In this document: positions 48,166 to 57,478 of the stretch, piece by piece
Layout: every line of letters starts with the position of its first letter
Position numbering within the stretch: position 1 is the first letter of the stretch
Assembly (NCBI GenBank): GCA_963666755.2
Contig: CAXXGW010000009.1
Location: 1,302,001 to 1,366,000 of the forward strand
From: CAXXOK01 sp963666755
GTDB taxonomy: Bacteria; Bacillota; Clostridia; Christensenellales; Aristaeellaceae
Length of the DNA stretch: 64,000 nucleotides
Reading direction: 5' to 3'
The notes under the pieces: model-generated
Told to the model about the DNA's origin: nothing
Databases searched by the model: none
The model's input: the letters and a program-made list of their open reading frames with translations, nothing else
Made by a program: the position numbers and the translations under genes

Positions 48166-50022
48166 TTATTCCATGGATTGCAGGGTGATTGTGCTCCCAT
48201 CGTCCTGCACGGCATACAGGGTGTAGGTATCCAGATACCCATCCTCGGTAAGCAGCGTTGCTCCTGCGTACAGATCATTTGCGTCATCCAGGCAAACCAC
48301 ATGGGTGATGCTCCGGGCACGGATATCGTCGCTCAGCTTATCCGGATCGTCGCTGTGCGATACAGGCAGTTCAAAGCGCGCGGGCGCAAAGGTGTACCCC
48401 AGATTGCCGACAAATTCCGAATCGTTGCTGAAACCGATCAGGATCACCGCGTCCTTACGGTCGGTCAGGGCATCCGCCCAGAAATTCGTTTCCTCGGTCT
48501 GGTCGGCTACCGCGTAAATATCCTCGCGGTTCATGTATCCGTTGGGGTAGAGCGTATCGCGCAGGGAGCCCCAATCCACCAGAAGCACACAGCCCAGCAG
48601 CAGGGCGGCCGCAAACCCGGCACGCTTAAGCCGCGAACAGTTCGGTGCCTGCAAGGCGCGGAACACGTCGGTCAGTTCCAGCGCGCCCAGCCCAAGCAGA
48701 AGCGGCGCCAGATACCGCTCCAGCAGCAGGCTGATATTGTTGATGTTCTCGCCGGTATAGGAGGCGATCTCCTGATTGAAGGTTGTCGCAAAGCTGAAAA
48801 GGATAAACAGCAGGTAAGCCCCCGTAAGCCCCAGCGCAAAGAGCGACAGGCGCAGAGCATGCCTTACCCCTTGCGTGCGTACCTGCAGCCACGGCGCGGC
48901 TACCAGTAGGATAATCCACCCCAGCTTGGGCATTGATAGGATCGGCAGCGCTGTGAGCAGGCGCTCGGTCGTCGGCCAGTGGGTTAAACCGTACCAGAGC
49001 GTCGACGGCATCAGATTCCAGTCCGCAGGCCATTGGAAGGACCCCTGTGCTATAGCCAGCAGGTTTTGCAGCGTGTTCTCGTCATGCGACCCTTCCAGGC
49101 CGACCAGTCTGCACACAAGCAGCCATAGGGCCAATGTGAGCACCGGGGCGAGCCAGCATAACAGAACGCGCACGGTACCCACCCGGTTTTCCGCCTTGCG
49201 CCCTCCATGCCGGAGCAGCGCCAGCGCTAGCGCGCCAATGCTGAGCAGCAGGCCTACCTGCTTCAGCAGCACCAGGCCGATCCCGCCCGCGATCACCGCC
49301 AGCGAATCCCAGTGTTCGTCATACACCGTAAGCAGCACAAAGGCAAAACAGGCGGCCAACGCCGTATCCACGCACAGGAAGGTGTAGCTGAGCACATTGG
49401 CAAGCAACGGCAGCACCACCAGCCCGACGACCGCAAACGGCACCAGCCAGACCTTCCGCCAGGAGATGCGCTCGCATAGCGGCAACAGGAACACTGCATA
49501 GCTTAAGAAAAGCGTTGTATAAAGGATATCTTCCCGGAACTCGCCGTAAAAGCTGCACAGCTGCCATTGCAGCACCGGCATGCCGGGCGTGTAGGTGCCA
49601 AAGCCACCCGCAAGCGAGCCGAACGCGTCCGTCAGGCCGTTGAGCGTCCACATTCCTTTGGGAACCAGCGCCCAATAGAACAGATCATCCGCCCACCATA
49701 CCACCATTGGGCGGCACAGGATGGGGAGAGCGATCACCAGAATCAGAAAAACCAGCAGCCCCGGCGTCAGGAAATACGTGCGCAGATCCTGCCAGAACCC
49801 TGCCGGAGTGCGCCGCACAAGCGAAAAAAGCAACGCCGCGATTTCCACAACCAGCAAAGCCAGCGCCAGCGTGGGCATCCAATGCAGGCGGTTAAAGGCG
49901 GCAAGGCCCGTCAGTAGAAGCATCCATAGGCATACGGCAATCGGCAGCGCACGTTCCACCCTCCGACGCGACCCCACCGACAGGATCAGAACCAGCAACC
50001 CCAGTGCAAACAGGGAGGCCAT
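48166..50022 (-). CDS. Large multi-pass membrane protein, possible GT-C glycosyltransferase
   Basis: 618 aa with about 13 hydrophobic segments over residues 1-470 and a soluble C-terminal part of about 130 residues. The layout (many helices, an outside loop near residues 105-150 with WWADDLFYWALVPKG, then a C-terminal domain) resembles GT-C enzymes such as ArnT/PMT, which use lipid-linked sugars, but the DDLFYWA stretch is the only acidic motif seen. No clear ribosome site is evident before ATG 50020-50022. Transcribed alone with its terminator. Confidence 0.6.
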   Translation of the reverse strand: MASLFALGLLVLILSVGSRRRVERALPIAVCLWMLLLTGLAAFNRLHWMPTLALALLVVEIAALLFSLVRRTPAGFWQDLRTYFLTPGLLVFLILVIALPILCRPMVVWWADDLFYWALVPKGMWTLNGLTDAFGSLAGGFGTYTPGMPVLQWQLCSFYGEFREDILYTTLFLSYAVFLLPLCERISWRKVWLVPFAVVGLVVLPLLANVLSYTFLCVDTALAACFAFVLLTVYDEHWDSLAVIAGGIGLVLLKQVGLLLSIGALALALLRHGGRKAENRVGTVRVLLCWLAPVLTLALWLLVCRLVGLEGSHDENTLQNLLAIAQGSFQWPADWNLMPSTLWYGLTHWPTTERLLTALPILSMPKLGWIILLVAAPWLQVRTQGVRHALRLSLFALGLTGAYLLFILFSFATTFNQEIASYTGENINNISLLLERYLAPLLLGLGALELTDVFRALQAPNCSRLKRAGFAAALLLGCVLLVDWGSLRDTLYPNGYMNREDIYAVADQTEETNFWADALTDRKDAVILIGFSNDSEFVGNLGYTFAPARFELPVSHSDDPDKLSDDIRARSITHVVCLDDANDLYAGATLLTEDGYLDTYTLYAVQDDGSTITLQSME

Positions 50023-50163
50023 ACAAACACCGCTTTCGTAAAGAGGTTCCGCAACCGCAGCGTTCCATGCCCTGCGGTGCTGTATTCAAGGCGACACCCG
50101 TCGGCCAATGCCTTATTATAAGCATGCAAACGGATTGTGTAAAGCAGCCGACGAAAAATGGGC

Positions 50164-50192
50164 TTGCCATCCGTTTCCATTTACGCTACAAT
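50164..50192 (+). promoter_or_regulatory. Promoter of the 596-aa membrane protein gene
   Basis: TTGCCA (50164-50169), 17-bp spacer, TACAAT (50187-50192), about 100 bp before the start. Confidence 0.7.
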
Positions 50193-50297
50193 ACAGACAA
50201 AGCAAGATGATAGAGAATCTTATCCACTTTGTCCGTGGAGCCGAAAACGTTTGCGCTTCTCCTCTACCCCCTCTCTCTTCCAGAAAGGCGGATACCC

Positions 50298-52088
50298 GTG
50301 GATAAATCGCAACGCAAAAAAATCCTCAACCCTCGCACCCCCTGGGAAGTGCTCTATGATTTTTTAGACGAAATTTTTGCGATGATGATTCCCGGAGCCT
50401 TCTTCCTGTCTTACTTTTTCTGCGTGGTGTTTATCGTCGTGCAGGATTTGGACGTGGTCAACTCATTTGCCGCGCACATGAGCGTCGCGCTCACGCTGGT
50501 GGTGTTTTCGGTAGCCTACTGCTTTGGCGCGTTGTTCCACCGGATGGAAATCAAAAAGGTAGATACCGCCAGCGCACGGCGCAGCTACCATAAGATGCCG
50601 CACGGTTCCGGCCATTCCTTTGCGTTTGCCAACGCGTTGACCAACGCTTACCTGATCCGTGTCATCCGCATTATCCAGTTTCACGCGTTACTGAGTCTGC
50701 AAAAGGCAGGAATTGTTTTAAACAAAGAAGCCGTTTTAAAACCTAAAGCCGAAGTAAAACCGGAAACGCAACAGAAGCAAACCCTGTTGTGCGATCAGCC
50801 ACAGACCGCACAGGGGTTTGCCTCCCCTGTTGAGCAACCGCAGGCGAATCCATCCGCTCAAATGAACGGCGCGAAAGCCTGTGGGGAATGCCCCTCCATG
50901 GTAGAACTGTGCAAAATCGCGGGCGGCGACTGTCTGGAAACCCTGAACAAGCTCGTATACGACCATGTGACGGAAACCTGCAAAAACTGCGGCACCCATC
51001 TGACCCTGACCTCCGACGAGCTGTTACCGGCGCTTTCCAGCATGCTGCTGCTGAATGTATCGGACAACATTCATCTGCACCGCTGTAAAGAAGAATTGCA
51101 GTCACGGCTGGTCAGAATCAATGATTTCCTTACCATAAAAGGATTCCCGGGGTTAAAACAGCTTGTGGAGGAATGCCTCTGGGAGAAGATCGCGCTTTTA
51201 TACAGGGACAACGCGGTTGCCGATTCTTCCGCGACACGCTACCTGCACCCCATCCTTAAAGTGAGCATTTTTCAGCCATTGCTGACCCCGTCGCCGGCCT
51301 TTTCGGCAAAACGGAACCTGATCACCCTGCAAAACCTGCTCAAGGCAATACAGCGAATCCACAAGCAGGTACGCGCCACGGGCAATCAGGGGGCGCAGCA
51401 TTCCTACCTGTGGCGCATCCAGAGCTACATCCAGAGTGATATCGCCGATTCGATTGACTGGCCCTATACGCACATGAAGCGGTATTGCACGGATCGCGGG
51501 TTGGAGTATGCCAACGAGGTCACCTGGGGCGACGGCGCCATTCATGAAACCGTGCTGGATGAGATCGGGCTTACCACAGACCCTTCGCTCTCAGAGGAGA
51601 TCAATCGCAGTAAAAGCCGCATTAACACCGACAAAATGGATATCACGGAAAAAGAACCGCTCCTTTACCGGATGCTGATGAAAAACGAGGCACACATCCG
51701 CTTTATGAACGGCATCTGGTACGCGTCGCAGCACCTGCTCTGGTCTGCCGTGGTCATTATGGTACTGTCGATACTGGATTATGTCCTGTCGCCGGACATC
51801 CCCTTCCTGATTTCACTGACACGCGCCAAGTTTTTTTACATGATCGTTACATCCGTTGCGTTTATCGTGATCTGTTTCAGCGTACGGCGCTCGGTGCTGG
51901 AAATCCTGCATTACCAGCGCGTGCGCGAATTGAACATGATCTTAAAAGCTAAATCTATTATTCGCAGCAAGGCCGAAAAAAAGAGAGCCCCCGCCGTGCC
52001 TGCGCAAAGTGGGGCCGAAGGGTTGACCGTCGAGGAGGACGACGCCTCCCTGGAGGAATCGGTTTTCATGGATGCGGAGCAGGATTAA
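50298..52088 (+). CDS. Uncharacterised membrane protein with internal cysteine cluster
   Basis: 596 aa, family not recognised. Two helices near the N-terminus (about residues 26-50 and 62-84), then a soluble stretch of some 380 residues, then two helices near 480-500 and 515-540 and a basic, then acidic tail. The soluble part contains CGECPSMVELCKIAGGDC and CKNCGTHLTL, two cysteine pairs that could bind zinc or a cluster. The start is GTG 50298, with AAAGGCGG upstream. It has its own promoter and faces a small convergent gene. No homologue comes to mind, so no function is proposed. Confidence 0.7.
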   Translation: MDKSQRKKILNPRTPWEVLYDFLDEIFAMMIPGAFFLSYFFCVVFIVVQDLDVVNSFAAHMSVALTLVVFSVAYCFGALFHRMEIKKVDTASARRSYHKMPHGSGHSFAFANALTNAYLIRVIRIIQFHALLSLQKAGIVLNKEAVLKPKAEVKPETQQKQTLLCDQPQTAQGFASPVEQPQANPSAQMNGAKACGECPSMVELCKIAGGDCLETLNKLVYDHVTETCKNCGTHLTLTSDELLPALSSMLLLNVSDNIHLHRCKEELQSRLVRINDFLTIKGFPGLKQLVEECLWEKIALLYRDNAVADSSATRYLHPILKVSIFQPLLTPSPAFSAKRNLITLQNLLKAIQRIHKQVRATGNQGAQHSYLWRIQSYIQSDIADSIDWPYTHMKRYCTDRGLEYANEVTWGDGAIHETVLDEIGLTTDPSLSEEINRSKSRINTDKMDITEKEPLLYRMLMKNEAHIRFMNGIWYASQHLLWSAVVIMVLSILDYVLSPDIPFLISLTRAKFFYMIVTSVAFIVICFSVRRSVLEILHYQRVRELNMILKAKSIIRSKAEKKRAPAVPAQSGAEGLTVEEDDASLEESVFMDAEQD

Positions 52089-52333
52089 CCGTTGCTTTCT
52101 TCCGGCGGCCATTCACTCAGCACCGCTTCCGCGGCGGCGATCATCGCGCTTTGCGCCAAATCCTTTGCCTGCCCCCGCCCATCCCAGTTATTCCCCTGCC
52201 GTACATACAGGCTTTCTAAGAGCCCCATAAGGCTTTGTCGGGTGAAGGATTCCTCCTCTTCTTTGCGAAGGGTAAAATAGGCGTAAGCCTGATCGTAGGC
52301 TTCGTCAAAAATCTGTTGTAGCATTTCTTCCAA
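52085..52333 (-). CDS. Small conserved-looking protein, 82 aa
   Basis: Soluble, acidic, helical, 82 aa (FDEAYDQAYAYFTLRKEEEES and LLESLYVRQGNNWDGRG). Similar small proteins of this pattern occur in Clostridia without a known role, to my memory. Start taken as TTG 52331-52333 with AAAGGCGGA upstream; an ATG three codons later is possible. It overlaps the end of the 596-aa gene by four bases in the convergent direction. Confidence 0.6.
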   Translation of the reverse strand: MEEMLQQIFDEAYDQAYAYFTLRKEEEESFTRQSLMGLLESLYVRQGNNWDGRGQAKDLAQSAMIAAAEAVLSEWPPEESNG

Positions 52334-52672
52334 AACAAAAATCCGCCTTTCCCAAAGGAACGTTTTCGGTAAGATTGCGATTGAGAGGATTGCTTAAGCC
52401 CCCCGTACGCGGTTTTTATTGTAACGCGATTCGCCTTGCGCGTCCAGCAGGAATTGTGCCGGGACAGTATCCTGTACAGCCACGTGCAAGCATGCAGTAG
52501 TCGGGCAAACGCGCAGCATAATCCTACACCAATCCACCGCTCCTGAAACGACTCTCATCCTTTCAGGATTCTTTTATCACTCATCGTTACCTGCTTTCAT
52601 TTGTGTTTCAAAGCTCCAAAGCCTATCCGGCTAAGTGCGTTTTTACCTTTTCAGTTTCTGTTTCAAAAGAAA
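52334..52672. other. Intergenic region
   Basis: No gene, RNA or repeat identified between the 82-aa gene and the terminator at 52673. Slightly AT-rich near its middle. Confidence 0.5.
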
Positions 52673-52704
52673 AAACCCGCGTGCCGAAACCGGCTACGGG
52701 TTTT
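52673..52704. terminator. Bidirectional terminator of the sugar operon
   Basis: AACCCG-x2-GCCG paired with CGGC-x2-CGGGTT (52674-52702), with TTTTTTC on the minus strand and TTTTT on the plus. It ends the operon transcribed from 57.3 kb. Confidence 0.85.
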
Positions 52705-52758
52705 TCAAATTGTTTGCGTGAGCAGGCATCCCACTGGAGCAGGACACGCGTTTGCTTT

Positions 52759-53442
52759 TTAGTTCAAATGCACATAATCGGTGCAGAGCAGGTGCTTGCG
52801 CGGTTCGTCCTCTTCAATGGTTGGGAAGCGCCCCATGGGCTCCGCAAAGCGATTATCTGCCTGATCGTCGTTCACGCGGGAAACCTCCCCGACCATCACG
52901 GCGCCTTTTCCGCTTTCCCCCCAGAAGCTGTGGTACTGCCGCTGCATAAGTGTAATGCTCTCGCCCGGCGTAAGCGTTACGGTGGCCCCGGCGCGCAGGG
53001 TCAGGGTTCGGCCGTCTACGTGCACGGTCACATCGCTTTCCCGATCCATCCGCTCGTCCGCAAGGCTCCCGTAGAGCCGCACCACCAGATTGCCGCCGCC
53101 ACGGTTGATGATGTCCTCCATCTTATTCCAATGAAAATGATAAGGGGTCACCTGTTCTTCGCGCACCAGCATAATTTTTTCGGCATAGGGCTTAGGGTAG
53201 GCAGGGTTGTCCATGATGCCGTTACGGATGGTAAAGAGCAACAGCCCCTGCGTTTCAAACGCTCCACCGCCAAAATCCGTTAAATCCCATCCCAACTGCG
53301 CGGCACGGATTTCGTCATATTCCGAGCCTTTGGTTTTCCATTCCGCCTCCGACCAGTAAGCAAACGGCGGCAAAGCAAACCGTTGGTTTTGAAAAAACAG
53401 AATGGCTTCGTCAATGGTACGGTTAATCTGACTGCGTTTCAT
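52759..53442 (-). CDS. D-lyxose isomerase-like sugar isomerase (cupin)
   Basis: 227 aa metal-dependent ketol-isomerase of the cupin fold. YHFHWNKMEDIINRGGG (about residues 107-122) supplies two His and a Glu for Mn2+, and QRQYHSFWGE (residue ~170) the third His, as in D-lyxose isomerase, which converts D-lyxose to D-xylulose and often D-mannose to D-fructose. It is the last gene of the importer operon, so the imported sugar is probably its substrate or a close relative. GGAAAGGGAAACAGGG precedes the ATG. Confidence 0.87.
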   Translation of the reverse strand: MKRSQINRTIDEAILFFQNQRFALPPFAYWSEAEWKTKGSEYDEIRAAQLGWDLTDFGGGAFETQGLLLFTIRNGIMDNPAYPKPYAEKIMLVREEQVTPYHFHWNKMEDIINRGGGNLVVRLYGSLADERMDRESDVTVHVDGRTLTLRAGATVTLTPGESITLMQRQYHSFWGESGKGAVMVGEVSRVNDDQADNRFAEPMGRFPTIEEDEPRKHLLCTDYVHLN

Positions 53443-53585
53443 CCCTGTTTCCCTTTCCTGACGCGCTATGCGCGGAGGTGATCCTGCCGATGTATCCTCA
53501 GCTTGCCGGCACGCCGCTCGGATTTTCCCGTTCCGGCCTTCGTACCGGTATGCTCGGGCAGAGAGTGCAACTGCCGGTGTGCAAC

Positions 53586-54587
53586 TCAGCGCTTGGAGCC
53601 CTGATTGCGCAGGTAGTCGACAAACACGGCCAGCAGAATGACGGCACCCTTGACCACATACTGCCAGAAGGAGTTCACGTTCAGTAGGTTCAAGCCGTTG
53701 TTGAGCACGCCAATAATCAGCGCGCCTATGATGGTGCCGCCAATTTTACCGGAGCCGCCCGCCATGCTTGTGCCGCCGACCACCACCGCCGCGATGGCGT
53801 CCATCTCGGCGCCGTCGCCCGCGGTCGGCTGGCCGCTGTACATACGTGACGCCAGCACAACGCCGGCCAGACCGGCCATCAGCCCTGCAAAGGCATGCAC
53901 GATAAACTTGACGCGCGCCACGTTAATACCGGAGAAACGGGCCGCCTGCGGGTTTCCGCCCACAGCGTAAATGTGCCGGCCCAGCTTGCTCTTGTTCATA
54001 ATCAGGGAGGAAAGAATGGCCACAATCACCAGCAGAATGACCGGTACGGGGATGCTGCCGATATAGCCCGCGCCCAGGAACTGGAACTCCTTGGTTACCA
54101 CGCGCACCGGAGAGCCGCCCGTGTACACATAGGCAAAGCCCTTGGCAATGTTCATGGTTGCCAACGTGACAATGAACGGCGGAATGGTCGTTCTGCTGAT
54201 GACCAGACCGTTGCACATGCCGATAATCAGCCCGACGCCCAGACCAGCCACCAGCCCTACGGGGATCGGCAGGCCGTAGCGCACCACGCACCCTGCGGAG
54301 ATGCAGCCGCTCAAAGCAATGACCGACCCGACGGACAGGTCGATGCCGCCCAGAATGATGACCATCGTCATGCCGCAGGCCAGATACAGGTTGGTGGAGA
54401 TCTGCCTGAGCACGTTAAACGCGTTCTTGGAGGTCAGAAAGGATGATTGCGTGCTGGGATTGATGGACAGGAACAGGACCAGCACCAGAAATGCGATGAT
54501 GATGCCGAGGTTTTCCCTGCCGTAACGCCGGATGCTGCGAACCAGACGCGGCGGCTGCTTGACGGTAAGGCTTTGCAGATTTGACAT
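53586..54587 (-). CDS. Ribose-type ABC transporter permease
   Basis: 333 aa with about ten helices, RbsC/AraH family. GMTMVIILGGIDLSVGSVIALSG and VVVGGTSMAGGSGKIGGTIIGALIIGVLNNGLNLL are diagnostic. ATG 54585-54587 has AGGAGG six bases upstream. It lies 27 bp after the ATPase gene; the isomerase gene follows after 143 bp. Imports a monosaccharide with the adjacent ATPase and binding protein. Confidence 0.95.
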   Translation of the reverse strand: MSNLQSLTVKQPPRLVRSIRRYGRENLGIIIAFLVLVLFLSINPSTQSSFLTSKNAFNVLRQISTNLYLACGMTMVIILGGIDLSVGSVIALSGCISAGCVVRYGLPIPVGLVAGLGVGLIIGMCNGLVISRTTIPPFIVTLATMNIAKGFAYVYTGGSPVRVVTKEFQFLGAGYIGSIPVPVILLVIVAILSSLIMNKSKLGRHIYAVGGNPQAARFSGINVARVKFIVHAFAGLMAGLAGVVLASRMYSGQPTAGDGAEMDAIAAVVVGGTSMAGGSGKIGGTIIGALIIGVLNNGLNLLNVNSFWQYVVKGAVILLAVFVDYLRNQGSKR

Positions 54588-54614
54588 ACCCATCCTCCTG
54601 AATCGATCGCTGTA

Positions 54615-56099
54615 TTATTCGGCAGCCAGTTGCATGATACGCTCCTGCGTAATCTCGTCCCCCTGCAGGCAGCCCTTGGTGCGCCCGTCCGCCATGACAT
54701 AGATGCGGTCGCTCATGTTGATCACCTCGGGCAGTTCGGAGGAGATCATGAGGATCGACACGCCCTGCTTGGTCAGATCATTGATCATTGCGTAAATTTC
54801 CGATTTGGCGCCAACATCCACGCCGCGCGTCGGCTCGTCCAGAATGAGCACCTTGGGCATCGTGGCCAGCCAGCGGCCGATCATCACCTTTTGCTGGTTA
54901 CCCCCGGACAGGTTCCCGATGGTCTGTTCCAGCGAAGGCGTTTTGGTGCGCATCATGTCGATGTAGTGCCGGGCAATCGACTCTTCCTTGGAAGGCTTGT
55001 AAACTAACCCGCGGATGAAGGACTGCAGCACTTCAATCGTCGAGTTATAGCAGACGCTCTGCACCTTGTAGAGGCCCTCTTCCTTGCGGTTTTCAGGCAC
55101 AAGCGCAATGCCCTGCTGCGTCGCCTTGACGGGGTTGTCGATGCGAATTTTCCGGCCTTCCAGATACAGTTCGCCAGTGTAATGCGGGGTCAGGCCGAAA
55201 ATGCACTTCATCGCTTCGCTGCGGCCTGCGCCTACCAGCCCTGCAAAGCCGAGGATTTCCCCCTTGTGCAGGGTAAAGCTCACATCCTTGACCATATGGC
55301 CGTCGCTCAGATGCTCGACGCGCAGCACTTCTTCCGGCTCCGCCTTTCCGTCGCGGATGTAATACTGGGTCAGCTCCCGCCCGACCATCATGGAAATCAG
55401 GCGTTCTTTGGTGGTTTCCCGCACGGTTTCGGTGCCGATGTACATCCCATCGCGCAGAACCGTAACCCGGTCGCAGATATCGTCCAGCTCCCGCATTTTG
55501 TGGGAGATATAGATCACCCCGACGCCCTGCTGGGTCAGGTTGCGGATGGTGTTAAATAAAAAACCGACTTCCTTGTCCGAGATCGAAGAGGTGGGCTCAT
55601 CCATGACGAGTATCTTCGAATGGTAGGAAATGGCCTTCACGATTTCGACCATCTGCTGCTGGGCAATCGTAAGCCTGCCCACCAGCGAATCGGCTTGGAT
55701 ATTCATTTCATAGGTATCCAACAGCGCCTGTGCGTCGCGGATCATTTTATCCTGATCGACAAACCCCAGGTGCATGGGTTCGCGGCCGAGGTAAATATTC
55801 TCGGCCACCGTCATATGCGGCACCAGCACCAGCTCCTGATGGATGATGGCGATGCCGTTTTGCTGCGCGTCGTGCACGGTATGGATCTCGACCGGGCAGC
55901 CTTCGATTTCAATCTCACCCTGATCGGCGGGGTAAATCCCGCCCAGCACCTTGATGAGCGTCGATTTTCCGGCTCCGTTTTCGCCGAGAATTGCGTGCAC
56001 TTCGCCCTGCAGAAGCTCCAGCTGCACATCCCGCAGCGCGTAAACGCCGGGGAACTTCTTGTGAACGTTGGTCATCTTCAGTAAAACCTTGGCGCTCAA
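54615..56099 (-). CDS. Ribose-type ABC transporter ATPase (duplicated NBD)
   Basis: 494 aa, RbsA/MglA family. First domain: Walker A GENGAGKST (about 41-49), signature LTIAQQQMVEIVKA, Walker B ILVMDEPTS. Second domain: degenerate P-loop GLVGAGRSE, signature LSGGNQQKV, Walker B LILDEPTRG. The start is TTG 56097-56099 behind AGAAGGTGA. A stable hairpin lies between this gene and the upstream binding-protein gene, which likely lowers ATPase expression relative to the binding protein. Confidence 0.96.
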   Translation of the reverse strand: MSAKVLLKMTNVHKKFPGVYALRDVQLELLQGEVHAILGENGAGKSTLIKVLGGIYPADQGEIEIEGCPVEIHTVHDAQQNGIAIIHQELVLVPHMTVAENIYLGREPMHLGFVDQDKMIRDAQALLDTYEMNIQADSLVGRLTIAQQQMVEIVKAISYHSKILVMDEPTSSISDKEVGFLFNTIRNLTQQGVGVIYISHKMRELDDICDRVTVLRDGMYIGTETVRETTKERLISMMVGRELTQYYIRDGKAEPEEVLRVEHLSDGHMVKDVSFTLHKGEILGFAGLVGAGRSEAMKCIFGLTPHYTGELYLEGRKIRIDNPVKATQQGIALVPENRKEEGLYKVQSVCYNSTIEVLQSFIRGLVYKPSKEESIARHYIDMMRTKTPSLEQTIGNLSGGNQQKVMIGRWLATMPKVLILDEPTRGVDVGAKSEIYAMINDLTKQGVSILMISSELPEVINMSDRIYVMADGRTKGCLQGDEITQERIMQLAAE

Positions 56100-56130
56100 A
56101 CGATCACCTTCTCCTATGCTTGGGAAAAGT

Positions 56131-56169
56131 ACCACCGAACAAGGAGTGTATCCAAGCTTGTTCGGTGGT
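56131..56169 (-). promoter_or_regulatory. Intercistronic hairpin between binding protein and ATPase
   Basis: Perfect 13-bp inverted repeat ACCACCGAACAAG/CTTGTTCGGTGGT (56131-56143 with 56157-56169), then ACTTTTCCC on the minus strand. A leaky terminator or 3'-stabilising stem; such stems set binding protein above transporter levels. Confidence 0.75.
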
Positions 56170-56355
56170 ACAATTCGCCGAACCGGGCCACGCGGTCCAG
56201 TCCGAAACTATTTCCAATCTTCGAGCGCCGGGTGCGTCGGCTTACGCCGCCGACACAGCGGGAAACCGGGGCCAATCAGAGGTTCGCCGCGGTTTCACCG
56301 CCATGCCGAAGGTTTGACCTGCTTGGGCCGTTCGCCTTCCGATTCGGAAACGGAA

Positions 56356-57288
56356 CTATTGCCAACCGTCGGTGCCGTACTCGGCCACGTTGTCAGCCGT
56401 GATCAGGAAGGTGGGCACGGGGTAGCGCGCGTCCACTTTCTCGCCCTTGAGGAACTGATACATCACTTCGACGGACTTAAGCGCGATGGACTTCGGGGAC
56501 TGCGCGCCGCTGCCTTCGATCAGGGAGTCGGGGGTGGCGATTTCAGCCTTGATGTCGGGGGAGCCGTCCACGCCGTAGATCAGGCAATTCTTGATGCCCG
56601 CGGCATTCGCAGCAGCCAGGGCGCCCAGCGCGGTGGGGTCATTGCCGCCGAAGATGGCAACCACATCGCCGTTGGCCTGCAGCAGGTCTTCCGCGATGCC
56701 CATGGCCTTCTCCAGGTTGCCGCGCGCATCCTGCTGCGCAACAATTTCAAAGCCCTTATCCTTGATGGCATCCAGGAAGCCGTTGGTGCGATCCACAACG
56801 GAGTTCATGGTCGGAGAATCCAACACGATGATCTTGCCGCCGTTGGGGCACTTGGCAACCAGGTCGTCGCCGCAGACTTTGCCGGCGTTGTAGTTATCCG
56901 AGCCGACGTAGGAGGCCACATAGCTCAGATCAGCCACTTCGGTGTCGAAGTTGATGATCGGGATGCCGGCTTCCTTGAGCATGTCCAGCGCGGGCAGGAT
57001 GCCCTCAGCCTCGGCGGGATTCAGGAAGATCGCGTCGATGCCCTGGGTAATCATGTCTTCGATCTGCTGGATCTGGAGGGTTACGTCATTGGCGGGGTCG
57101 GTGGCGATCAGGGTATCGCCGTTGGCTTCCACCGCTTCACGCATCGCTTTTTCGATCACGACGAAGAAGGGGTTGGTGCCGTCCATGCAGGTGTAGCCGA
57201 ACTTGTACTCGGCCACGGCGGTGGCGCATCCCAGCGCGAGGCTGAACACCAGGACCAGGGCGACCAGGGTAAGCAGCTTGGTTTTCAT
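56356..57288 (-). CDS. Ribose-type sugar-binding protein of the importer
   Basis: 310 aa periplasmic-binding-protein fold (RbsB family), exported. Signal peptide 1-28 with Cys near residue 22 (LALGC) that could be a lipid anchor, and an AVA cleavage alternative. FGYTCMDGTNPFF, DAIFLNPAEAEG, GSDNYNAG, FGGNDPTALGALAA and YGVDGSPD line the pocket. ATG 57286-57288 has GGAGG upstream. Strongly similar to the anchored protein at 60.8 kb, including the GGNDPTALG and DGWQ ends. Confidence 0.95.
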   Translation of the reverse strand: MKTKLLTLVALVLVFSLALGCATAVAEYKFGYTCMDGTNPFFVVIEKAMREAVEANGDTLIATDPANDVTLQIQQIEDMITQGIDAIFLNPAEAEGILPALDMLKEAGIPIINFDTEVADLSYVASYVGSDNYNAGKVCGDDLVAKCPNGGKIIVLDSPTMNSVVDRTNGFLDAIKDKGFEIVAQQDARGNLEKAMGIAEDLLQANGDVVAIFGGNDPTALGALAAANAAGIKNCLIYGVDGSPDIKAEIATPDSLIEGSGAQSPKSIALKSVEVMYQFLKGEKVDARYPVPTFLITADNVAEYGTDGWQ

Positions 57289-57339
57289 TTCCCGTACCTC
57301 CATCCATGTTGGGTCTCTACTCCGAGAACCGATGGCACT

Positions 57340-57444
57340 ATTGTACGGAAATCAACCATATTGTGCACCTGCCATATGTCACGACTTCCAGGGTACATCT
57401 GTCACGACTTATCCGGTACATTTGCCATATCGTACCATGACATT
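57340..57444 (-). promoter_or_regulatory. Importer promoter with tandem 23-bp activator repeats
   Basis: A TACAAT -10 (57340-57345, minus strand) has no good -35 (about GTGCAC at 57363-57368). Directly upstream, copies TGTCACGACTT-x4-GGTACAT recur at 57377-57399 and 57400-57422 (23-bp period), and a diverged third copy TGCCATATCGTACCATGACAT at 57423-57443. The layout suits a response-regulator activator bound on one face of the DNA. Confidence 0.7.
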
Positions 57445-57478
57445 TGTCATTTTTCCGGGAGCGGACGCAACCATCGCC

